From positions 1-64,000 of the forward strand of contig MPDC01000007.1 of assembly GCA_001874255.1 (NCBI GenBank): a stretch of DNA of 64,000 nucleotides, given 5' to 3'. This DNA is from Alphaproteobacteria bacterium MedPE-SWcel (GTDB taxonomy: Bacteria > Pseudomonadota > Alphaproteobacteria > Rhodobacterales > Rhodobacteraceae). The notes below the pieces were generated by a model. The model did not search any database. It saw only the letters and a program-made list of their open reading frames with translations, and was not told the DNA's origin. Position 1 is the first letter of the stretch, and each line of letters opens with the position of its first letter. This document shows positions 1-7,017 of this stretch, one piece after another. The translations under genes were made by a program, and so were the position numbers.

Positions 1-62
1 CGCCGAAGGCGCGGCCCCCGCCCCCCCGCGATGCGCAGGGCGCAGCGCAATACCTCGAACAA
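1..62 (-). CDS. possible truncated start of a further operon gene
   Basis: On the minus strand, after the methyltransferase stop at 95, an open frame begins at a TTG codon (60-62) and runs off the left edge, reading L-F-E-V-L-R-C-A-L-R-I. There is no ATG or GTG in this piece and only a weak GCAGG upstream. The operon reads in this direction, so another gene is expected, but about 20 codons cannot identify it. Confidence 0.2.
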   Translation of the reverse strand, partial: MFEVLRCALRIAGGRGPRLR

Positions 63-94
63 CGGCCTGCCGCAAAAGCCGTGGCCTGCCCGGG

Positions 95-574
95 TCAATC
101 CGCCCGGTAGAACATATAGCGTCCGCTGGGAATTCCTGCGGGCCCATCGATCTGGCGGAACCCCACCAGGGGCTGTCCCGAAATGATCAATCCACCCGGC
201 GTCATCACCTGCGCAATCGCCGGAGACAGCCTGGCCGCTTCCGCCACGTCTTCTTCCTTGATGCCAAACCCGAAATCGTAATGGGCCAGGGCCACCCTAT
301 GCGGGCTTTCGGCGAGCCTGCGCAGCATCGGCTCCGCTTCGCCCTGCAGGAAGTTTTCCTCTGGCGGCACGCAGGAGGGATGGCATTGCAACACCCGGTC
401 GATCACCCAGACCCGGCGGTCGCTCAGGGTTTCGCGCAGGTGGTCATAGGTGCGCCCGTTGCCCAGACCGAGATCCAGCACATCGCCGTCGATCCCGCTG
501 ATGGCCGACGCGGCCCAGTTCAGCCCGTCCCGTTGCGCCGTCAGACGTCGCAACATGCTGTCCAGTCGGCTCAT
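95..574 (-). CDS. small class I SAM-dependent methyltransferase
   Basis: The 159-residue protein has a glycine-rich SAM-binding motif I (LDLGLGNGR, residues 33-41) followed by an acidic strand end (VIDR). It resembles the short Methyltransf_17-type family; the substrate is unknown. The ATG at 574 lies one base after the stop of the deacetylase-like gene, so it is the last complete gene of the seven-gene minus-strand glycan operon. A longer reading from 670 exists, but it would overlap the upstream gene deeply and lacks conserved-looking sequence. A paralogue with the same GLGNGRTY core is at 17137-17628. Modification of a glycan or its carrier is an inference from context. Confidence 0.8.
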   Translation of the reverse strand: MSRLDSMLRRLTAQRDGLNWAASAISGIDGDVLDLGLGNGRTYDHLRETLSDRRVWVIDRVLQCHPSCVPPEENFLQGEAEPMLRRLAESPHRVALAHYDFGFGIKEEDVAEAARLSPAIAQVMTPGGLIISGQPLVGFRQIDGPAGIPSGRYMFYRAD

Positions 575-575
575 G

Positions 576-1334
576 TCAACCGATCCTCTCGTCAAAGCGC
601 CAGGGGCGGGCGGGGCCATCCAGCAGCCGGCGCAGAAGGGTTTCGCAGAAGGCCCAGATCTTCTCGTCATGGATCAGGTGGTGCGTCAGCAGGCCCAGCG
701 GTTCCGCCCGTTCCGCCGACCCCGCCCGGCGGGCCTGCAACTGCGCCACAAGAGGGGCCAGGATCAGCTCGCTGTCAAGCAGGCTGCGGTCTCCGTGCCA
801 ATCGACCGGATCGATATGGGTGTTGATCTGCAGAAGTCCCGGCGCCGCCTGCGCCCGCTTGCGGGGGCCAAATGTCGAAACGGCCGCATAGTCCAGACCC
901 GCCAGCCAGGGCAACATCGCAGCCGAGATCCGGTTCCAGGGCGGCACGAACATGGGCCGGAGGTCCGGGCCGAACAGCGCCTTCAGTCGGGCGATGCCCT
1001 GCTCCGCCTCGTTCAGCGCCGCGTCGACCGGGCGGGTACTGCCGAATTCGCTTTTCTTGGCCTCCGCTGGCGCATGGTTCACATGCGCCCAGCCGTGCAC
1101 AACGGGCACCAGATGGCGCGAGCGGCGGACCGCCCCGGCCAGCTCGGCCTCTGCGGCGCGGGGGATCACCGCCAAATGCACGGGCATGTCCAGCTGCCCT
1201 GCCAGATCCTCCAACCGACCAAGCGCCGCGGTCGGCGCCACCGCATCGTCATCGCGCCACCACAGTGGCAGATGCAGCCCCTCCCGGCTCCAGAGTGTCA
1301 GTTCCGCATCCAGTGCATCCCAGCCGTTTGTCAT
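576..1334 (-). CDS. polysaccharide deacetylase-family protein
   Basis: The 252-residue protein has the layout of a NodB-like carbohydrate esterase: an acidic motif WWRDDD at residues 25-30, a histidine motif H-G-W-A-H at 80-84 with a further His at 87, and F-V-P-P-W at 129-133. In the family these give metal ligands and the active-site base, removing N- or O-acyl groups from sugars. No signal peptide is visible, so it probably acts in the cytoplasm on a precursor. It lies 20 nt downstream of a glycosyltransferase gene and 1 nt before the methyltransferase. It could instead be a non-catalytic or unusual-substrate member, because the motifs are not textbook NodB. Confidence 0.78.
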   Translation of the reverse strand: MTNGWDALDAELTLWSREGLHLPLWWRDDDAVAPTAALGRLEDLAGQLDMPVHLAVIPRAAEAELAGAVRRSRHLVPVVHGWAHVNHAPAEAKKSEFGSTRPVDAALNEAEQGIARLKALFGPDLRPMFVPPWNRISAAMLPWLAGLDYAAVSTFGPRKRAQAAPGLLQINTHIDPVDWHGDRSLLDSELILAPLVAQLQARRAGSAERAEPLGLLTHHLIHDEKIWAFCETLLRRLLDGPARPWRFDERIG

Positions 1335-1354
1335 GGTCCCCCCAATTGGCAGCC

Positions 1355-2503
1355 CTATCTCTGCGAGGGGCGCAGCGCCCGGTGCAGCGTTTCAGCAATG
1401 TCCACGCTTCGGGCTGCCCCGTCAAATCGAAAGCCGTCAAGGCTGCGTTGCGGATCCTGCATGACTTGGCTCAGGGCGGTGCAGAGCCGGGCAGGCGTCA
1501 GGCGGGCGGCGGTTTCGACGGCGACCCCCGAGAGCGTTGCCAGGCTGCGGGCGCGCAGGCTCTGTTCTACCTCATTGCCGGCGTCAAACGGCACCAACAC
1601 CGCGGGCACGCCGGACTGCAGCAGATCAAGCGCCGTATTGTAGCCGCACATGCTGACCGAGGCCGCCGCATGGGGCAACATGGCCCGGAAATCCGGCCGC
1701 GCCGGTTCCAGGATCGCGGGCGAGGCGGGGTCGGACAGGGCGGCGATCCGCTCTGCCGCATCGGTGCCGCCGATCAGGAGACGCCATGTCCGGTCCGGCA
1801 TCTCCTTTGCCGCCTGCACCGCACAGGCATATAGCGCGTCGCCGACGCTGCCGCCGCCGGCGCTGACGAGGATCTCTGCCGCGCCGGCCCTGTCGGGATG
1901 GGGCGCCATCGCAGGCGGGGCCACATAGCCGGTATAGCGGAGCCTCTGCGACAGCGCGGGCGAGACCGGCCAGCTGGTCTCCAGCCGGGTCGCCTTGGGG
2001 TCAGAGTGCACCAGGACTGCGTCATAATACTGTGCGATCACCGCATCGGCAGCCTCGGCTTTTCGCGGCTTGGACGGGGGGGCGAGAATGTCGCGGATCG
2101 AGGACAGGACGAGGGGGCGCTCGGGCAGGGCATGGGCGGCCTCCAGCAGGACCTGGAACTCGGCCTGCAGGCTGCGCCGACCGAAGGGGTAGAGCTCTGT
2201 GATCAGCGCATCGGGGTGCAGGCTGCGGATGAGGCTCTGCAGATGCCTCTGGCGCGCCGCGTGATAGTCAGCGTTTGCCAGTGCGCCATCCGCAGCCAGC
2301 AGCCGGGAGAAGGCCAGCCCGTCCGATCGCAGCGGTGGCAGCTGTTCGAAGGCGACGCCCCGGGTCGACAGTTGCGGTGCCGCGCAGCCGCCGGAGACCA
2401 CGGTCACGGCATGGCCTGCCGCCGAAAAGGCCCGCCCCAGCGTCAGGGCGCGCGACAGATGCCCGGTGCCCAGGAGATGGGTCACCGCAATGATGACCTT
2501 CAT
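1355..2503 (-). CDS. MurG-like glycosyltransferase
   Basis: The 382-residue protein begins with the GT-B donor-fold signature G-T-G-H-L-S-R-A-L (residues 12-20). Its C-terminal half has SMCGYNTALDLL followed by GVPAVLVPF, the nucleotide-sugar-binding layout of MurG/COG4671 enzymes. It should transfer a sugar from a UDP- or GDP-sugar at the inner membrane face; the acceptor is unknown. The ATG at 2503 overlaps the upstream phosphatase stop by 4 nt, which fixes the start; a 493-codon reading from 2836 is an extension through that gene. It is the same general type as the product of 5410-6630. Confidence 0.85.
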   Translation of the reverse strand: MKVIIAVTHLLGTGHLSRALTLGRAFSAAGHAVTVVSGGCAAPQLSTRGVAFEQLPPLRSDGLAFSRLLAADGALANADYHAARQRHLQSLIRSLHPDALITELYPFGRRSLQAEFQVLLEAAHALPERPLVLSSIRDILAPPSKPRKAEAADAVIAQYYDAVLVHSDPKATRLETSWPVSPALSQRLRYTGYVAPPAMAPHPDRAGAAEILVSAGGGSVGDALYACAVQAAKEMPDRTWRLLIGGTDAAERIAALSDPASPAILEPARPDFRAMLPHAAASVSMCGYNTALDLLQSGVPAVLVPFDAGNEVEQSLRARSLATLSGVAVETAARLTPARLCTALSQVMQDPQRSLDGFRFDGAARSVDIAETLHRALRPSQR

Positions 2504-3084
2504 GCCGCCTCCTGCAGGAGCCGCACGGGCTCGGGCCATGGGCTGAGCTGACCGTCGGCGATGTCCACCACGAACAGCCGGTTGCGTTTGATCTGAAACG
2601 GGGCCGGGCCTGCGAAATCCCAGCCATGGGCGCGGGCCAGGATCATCCGCATGATGCCGATGTGGCAGACCGCGACGCTGTCGCGATTGAGGCTCAGGAC
2701 CCAGGGCCGCAGACGGTGCCAGACCTCGGCCGGGCTCTCGCCGCCGGGGGGGCGGAACTCCCAGCCCCAGGTTTCGATATCGCGAAAGCCGGAGCTGGCA
2801 TCGGCGCGGAGGTCGGCGCCCCGGAGGCCTTCCCATGCGCCCCAGTTCATTTCGACCAGCGCCGCATCCGTGCGCGGCGCGCGTCCCGCCACCAGCTGAG
2901 CGGTCTCTGTCGCACGCAGAAGAGGGCTGGACCAGAGCGCGGCCGCCTGCCAGGGGTCCGGCAGCGACAGGCCGGCGAGGTCGCGGCGGGCGTTGGCATC
3001 CAGCGCGATGTCGCTGCGACCCTGAATGCGGCCGGCGCGGTTCCAGCCGGTATGGCCATGGCGGAGCAGGGCGAGGCGGATCAT
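2500..3084 (-). CDS. histidine phosphatase family protein
   Basis: The 194-residue protein starts with the phosphohistidine motif L-R-H-G-H-T (nucleophile His9). It keeps the acidic segment EMNWGAWEG and a late VCHIG histidine, as in the cobalamin phosphatase/phosphoglycerate mutase superfamily. These enzymes hydrolyse small phosphomonoesters through a phosphohistidine. Both ends overlap neighbouring glycosyltransferase genes by 4 nt, so its substrate is probably a sugar-phosphate or other intermediate of the same pathway (inference). The ATG at 3084 was chosen over an upstream GTG because it gives the standard N-terminus and the ATGA coupling. Confidence 0.85.
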   Translation of the reverse strand: MIRLALLRHGHTGWNRAGRIQGRSDIALDANARRDLAGLSLPDPWQAAALWSSPLLRATETAQLVAGRAPRTDAALVEMNWGAWEGLRGADLRADASSGFRDIETWGWEFRPPGGESPAEVWHRLRPWVLSLNRDSVAVCHIGIMRMILARAHGWDFAGPAPFQIKRNRLFVVDIADGQLSPWPEPVRLLQEAA

Positions 3085-4172
3085 CCGGGGCGTCCCAGCA
3101 ACGGGCGCAACGCGGACCAAAGCGTCGCGCTGGCGGCGGGGCGGAGGTGGTGCGTGGCGATATGGTGGCGCGCCCGCCGTCCGATATCGGCGCGTTCAGA
3201 CGCAGAGGTCAGCAGGCGCTTCACCGCCAGCGCCAGCGCCCCGGCGCCCGCGTCAACCGCAGGAGCCTGACCGGACAGCAGGATATCGCGCAGGCCGGGG
3301 CGATCCTGTGCCACCACCGGCAGCCCATGGGCCTGGGCCTCCAGATAGACCATGCCGTAGGCCTCGTTGACGCCGGGCCACAGAAACAGGCCCGCGCGGC
3401 CATAGGCCTGGTGCATCGCCTCCTGCTCCAGCGCGCCGAGGAGGCGGACCCGGCGGCCAAAAGGCGCTATCAGCGCCTCGACCAGCGGCCGTGCGGGGCC
3501 GTCGCCTGCGATCTCAAGCTGCCAGTCGCTCTGGCCGAGCGTGTCGAGATGGCGCAGGGTTTCGGCGATCAACGCATAGGAGGCGAGCTTGTCACCGGGG
3601 CGCATCATCCCCGCCGCCAGCATCGGCCCGTCGAGGGTGCCGGCCGCGGGCAGATCGGCGCGGGGCAGGAAGGGGCGCAGATGTATCAGGCGCTGGTCGC
3701 CCATGCGGTCGCGTTCCAGCGTGGCGCGGTCCTGTTCGGTGAGGTAGAAGATCACCGCCGCCTGATCGGCGGCCGCGTGGGCGGCGCGGGCAAAGTCGGC
3801 CCAGGGGCCGGACAGGCGTTTGCTGGCGCGGGTGCTCTCGATCTGGACGTAGGGGATGTCGCGGGCGGCGGCGACGGCCGGGCCGATCAGATCCGGCGCC
3901 TTGTAGTAATTGTGGTAGGTCACCCAGAGGTCGACCTCCGGCATCTCTTCGATCAGACGCCCCACTTCGCGGGCGGCGCGCTGCTGCAGCAGCGCCTGTT
4001 GGTCGCGGTCGCCCAGCATCTCATGCAGGCGCAGGTCCGAGGCCAGCGTGACCTCGCCGCCGCCCTCCTGCAGCAGGGCCATCAGGCTGCGGGCCATGGC
4101 GCGGTCGCCGGAGGGCGTGGGATGGGTCGGCGCTTTCATCGGGGCGTAGAAGGCAAGGCGCGGCGGGCTCAT
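3081..4172 (-). CDS. family 4 (group 1) glycosyltransferase
   Basis: The 363-residue GT-B protein carries the retaining-transferase signature in its C-terminal half (GVNEAYGMVYLEAQ then HGLPVVA, the E-x7-E region that contacts the donor nucleotide sugar). The N-terminus reads RLAFYAPMKAP, typical of GT4. No membrane segment is seen. It overlaps genes on both sides by 4 nt within the glycan operon. The sugar and acceptor cannot be read from sequence. Confidence 0.85.
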   Translation of the reverse strand: MSPPRLAFYAPMKAPTHPTPSGDRAMARSLMALLQEGGGEVTLASDLRLHEMLGDRDQQALLQQRAAREVGRLIEEMPEVDLWVTYHNYYKAPDLIGPAVAAARDIPYVQIESTRASKRLSGPWADFARAAHAAADQAAVIFYLTEQDRATLERDRMGDQRLIHLRPFLPRADLPAAGTLDGPMLAAGMMRPGDKLASYALIAETLRHLDTLGQSDWQLEIAGDGPARPLVEALIAPFGRRVRLLGALEQEAMHQAYGRAGLFLWPGVNEAYGMVYLEAQAHGLPVVAQDRPGLRDILLSGQAPAVDAGAGALALAVKRLLTSASERADIGRRARHHIATHHLRPAASATLWSALRPLLGRPG

Positions 4173-5413
4173 TGCGCAGCCTCCAGCATTGCCGTCAGGC
4201 GGCGGTTCAGCTGCGCAATGCCGGGGGGCATGGTGAAGTCCGCCCGCAGCCGGGCCAGCGCGGCAGCGGCCATGCGCGCGGCGTCCTGCGGCGCGCGCGC
4301 GAGATCCAGCATCGCCGCAGAGAGCGCCTCGGGCGCGTCATCGCTGAGCACCCCATGGGTACCGTTTTCGATGAACTCCGGGATCGCGGAGACCGGCGTG
4401 GACAGGATCGGCAAGCCTTGCGAGGCGGCCTCCATCAGCACATTGGGCAGCCCGTCGCGGTCGCCATCCGCCGCCACCCGCGAGGGCAGCACGAAGAGAT
4501 CGGCGGCGCGCATCGCGGCAATCACCTCGGGTTGATCGCAGGCGCCGCGCCAGGTGATGCGGGCCCCGATGCCTGCGTCCTCGGCCATGCCCTGCAGCAG
4601 ATCGCCAAGGGCGCCGCCGCCGATATGGGTCCAATGCCAATCGAGACCGGCAGGCAGCAGTGCCAGCGCCGCAATCAGCCGGTCGAACCCCTTCTTTTCC
4701 ACCAGACGGCCCACCGACATCATCTGAAACGGGGCCTCGGGAGGGCGCAAGGCGCGCTCTGGCGGGGCGGGGAAGCGGCCGAGATCCAGCCCGTGATAGA
4801 TCATATCCACCGGGGTGCCGCTGGCCAGATCCTGCAGGTGTCTGGCGCCAAACCCGGTGCAGGTGGCGCCAAACGCGGCGCCGTGGCTCTGGTCCGAGAG
4901 CTTCTCGGTGAGTTCCCAGTCGGGCGAGGTCCAGATGTCCTTGGCGTGGGCGGAAAAGCTCCAGGGCAGGCCGCGCATGATGGCGGCGTAGCGGGCGACA
5001 GAGGACGGCGTGTGCAGGAAATGCGCGTAGAGCCCGCGCACCTCGGGCGGCAGTTCGCAGGCCAGCACGCAGGCCTGACCAAAGCGGCGGATGCGGTTGC
5101 GGGTTGGGTCGCGGCGCAGATCGGCGCGCCAGATCCGCCAGGCCTCGGCATATCCCGGCAGCGCCCGTGCCGCCGCGCGGGCGCGGGTGACACGGGCGGG
5201 GGCGTCGTGGAGATATTCCGGCAGATAGTGAACGGGCGCCTGCAGGCGGTCGTGCAACGGGTGCGTCTTGGCATCGGTGGGATGGCGCAGGGACCAGATC
5301 TCGAAGGGCTGGCCAGCCGCTTCCAGCGCCACCAGTTCCTGCGCGATGAAGGTCTCGGACAGGCGTGGCCAGCCCTTGACCAGCACCGCAAGCGCCGGGC
5401 GTGTCTGGCTCAT
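4169..5413 (-). CDS. family 4 glycosyltransferase
   Basis: The 414-residue protein begins LAVLVKGWPRLSETFI, the N-terminus usual for colanic-acid-type GT4 enzymes. It has VGRLVEKKGFDRLI at the start of the donor domain and DGLPNVLMEAASQGLPILS as the E-x7-E segment. It should add a sugar from a nucleotide donor to a lipid-linked or soluble acceptor. The ATG at 5413 overlaps the upstream gene by 4 nt; the longer reading from 5632 lies inside that gene. It is the third of four glycosyltransferases in the operon. Confidence 0.85.
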   Translation of the reverse strand: MSQTRPALAVLVKGWPRLSETFIAQELVALEAAGQPFEIWSLRHPTDAKTHPLHDRLQAPVHYLPEYLHDAPARVTRARAAARALPGYAEAWRIWRADLRRDPTRNRIRRFGQACVLACELPPEVRGLYAHFLHTPSSVARYAAIMRGLPWSFSAHAKDIWTSPDWELTEKLSDQSHGAAFGATCTGFGARHLQDLASGTPVDMIYHGLDLGRFPAPPERALRPPEAPFQMMSVGRLVEKKGFDRLIAALALLPAGLDWHWTHIGGGALGDLLQGMAEDAGIGARITWRGACDQPEVIAAMRAADLFVLPSRVAADGDRDGLPNVLMEAASQGLPILSTPVSAIPEFIENGTHGVLSDDAPEALSAAMLDLARAPQDAARMAAAALARLRADFTMPPGIAQLNRRLTAMLEAAQ

Positions 5414-6630
5414 TCGGCGGCCTCGCGCGGCAGTTGGTGCAACAGCGTGTCGACGCGGCGGGTGACGTAATCCAGCCCGTCCAGCAGCCCGTCCGAGATC
5501 GCCCGCGACGGTTGCGGCTGATGCGCCAGCGCCCGGATCGCGCCGATCATGGCCTCGGGTGTCCAGCCATCGCGGCTTTCGTCCAGCATCGCCACAAGGC
5601 CCAGCTCTTCGGCGCGGCTGGCACGGATCCATTGCTCCAGACGCGGGGTGGTGCGCGGCACGATCACGGCGGGTTTGTCAAAGGACAGCACCTCGCAGAA
5701 CGTATTGTAGCCGCCCATGCAGATCACCCCCTGCGCGCCGGCAAAGAGCGTCTCGATCTCGCTTTCAAAGCCGACGGCCGTCACCCGCCCCTGCAGCGCG
5801 GCCACCCGGTTTTCAAAGGCGGCGCGGGTCTCGCCGGACAGGAAGGGACCGTAGACCAGCATCGCGCGCGGCGCCAGATCCGGGTCTCGTTCATAGGCGG
5901 AAATCGCCAGATCCACCATCATCGCGCCATCGCCGCCACCACCGGGGGTGATCAGCACATAGGGCTGCTCCGGCAGTTCTCCGATGGTGCCGAGGTCACG
6001 GCGCAGGTATCCGGTCCAATGCATCCGCGCCTGCGCCGCGGCGCTGAGGTCCAGCCCGGCGGTCGGGTCGTAGATGTCGCGCAGCCCATAGACCCAGATC
6101 TCATCATAGTAGCGTTCGGTGGCGTCCAGCGCCCATTTCCGGTCCCACTCGGCGCGCAGCACCTCGGGTTCGTCCAGCACGTCGCGCAGACCCAGAACCA
6201 GCTTTGCCTTGCCGCGCCCCTGCAGGAGATCCAGCGTCGGCAGCAATTCACCTCGAAAGCCGGTGGGCTCCTTGTCAACCACTAGAATATCCGGGTCAAA
6301 CTGCTCGGCGGTGGAGCGGATGAGCCCGGCGCGCAGCTCGGTGGTTTCCTCGATATTCATGCCCATCGTGCGGCTGGCGTAGGAGCCGTCGGCGCGTTTG
6401 ATGACCCCGGGCAGGCGCATGTGATCGACCCGGTTCGGAAAGGCAAACCGCCCTGCCACGGGCGAGCCGGTGAGGATCATTGCCGAGGCATTGGGATCCG
6501 CAGCCGTGATGGCCCCGGCCAGCGCCCGCGACCGGCGCAGATGGCCAAGCCCGAAGGTGTCGTGGCTGTAGAACAGGATGCGCGGGCCACGCCCGGCGGG
6601 GCCCAGACGGGGAGGACGGCTGGCTCTCAT
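5410..6630 (-). CDS. MurG-like glycosyltransferase, first gene of glycan operon
   Basis: The 406-residue protein has FYSHDTFGLGHLRRSRALA near residue 20 and, late in the chain, ICMGGYNTFCEVLSF followed by KPAVIVPR. These are the acceptor- and donor-side signatures of COG4671/MurG-like GT-B enzymes. It opens the seven-gene operon and its ATG (6628-6630) follows a 387-bp leader region. It resembles the product of 1355-2503 in fold, so the operon encodes two MurG-like and two GT4 enzymes. No transporter or polymerase is visible inside the window; it may lie left of position 1. Confidence 0.85.
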   Translation of the reverse strand: MRASRPPRLGPAGRGPRILFYSHDTFGLGHLRRSRALAGAITAADPNASAMILTGSPVAGRFAFPNRVDHMRLPGVIKRADGSYASRTMGMNIEETTELRAGLIRSTAEQFDPDILVVDKEPTGFRGELLPTLDLLQGRGKAKLVLGLRDVLDEPEVLRAEWDRKWALDATERYYDEIWVYGLRDIYDPTAGLDLSAAAQARMHWTGYLRRDLGTIGELPEQPYVLITPGGGGDGAMMVDLAISAYERDPDLAPRAMLVYGPFLSGETRAAFENRVAALQGRVTAVGFESEIETLFAGAQGVICMGGYNTFCEVLSFDKPAVIVPRTTPRLEQWIRASRAEELGLVAMLDESRDGWTPEAMIGAIRALAHQPQPSRAISDGLLDGLDYVTRRVDTLLHQLPREAAE

Positions 6631-7017
6631 GGGGCGGCTCGCGGTTTGGGGCAGAAGGGCTGTGGTCTGAAGGGGGGGCGGGGCAGGCGGGATGTGCAGC
6701 GCCCTGCTCGGGTGGCTCCCTGGGTCTTGGCCATGTTCCGCCCCAACATTCCTGCAAACGCGCGCCGGTCAGCGGCAGCTCGCGTTCGGTTGTCTCATTC
6801 TTTTGCCCGGGTTTGCTATGGCCTGACGAACACGCGCGGCCAAAAACGCAGGCGGTTAAACAATCGTGATATAGCCTGCGTGCCGCGGGCATGCAATCAA
6901 ACCGATGGGATCTGACCCTGATCTGAGGTGCAAAATCGACAGCTGCGTGGCTTTTGAACCGGAAATGACGCGGTTCTGGCCAGAAAAGGCGGAGGAAATG
7001 GACTCTTGGAGAGCCTG
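6631..7017. other. divergent intergenic region, glycan operon / MscS gene
   Basis: This 387-bp region separates divergent genes and must hold both promoters. AT-rich stretches around 6853-6880 (TTAAACAATCGTGATATAG) are the best promoter candidates for the rightward gene. No clear dyad, tRNA-like element or conserved ORF was seen; open frames here are extensions of shadow frames. Confidence 0.4.
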
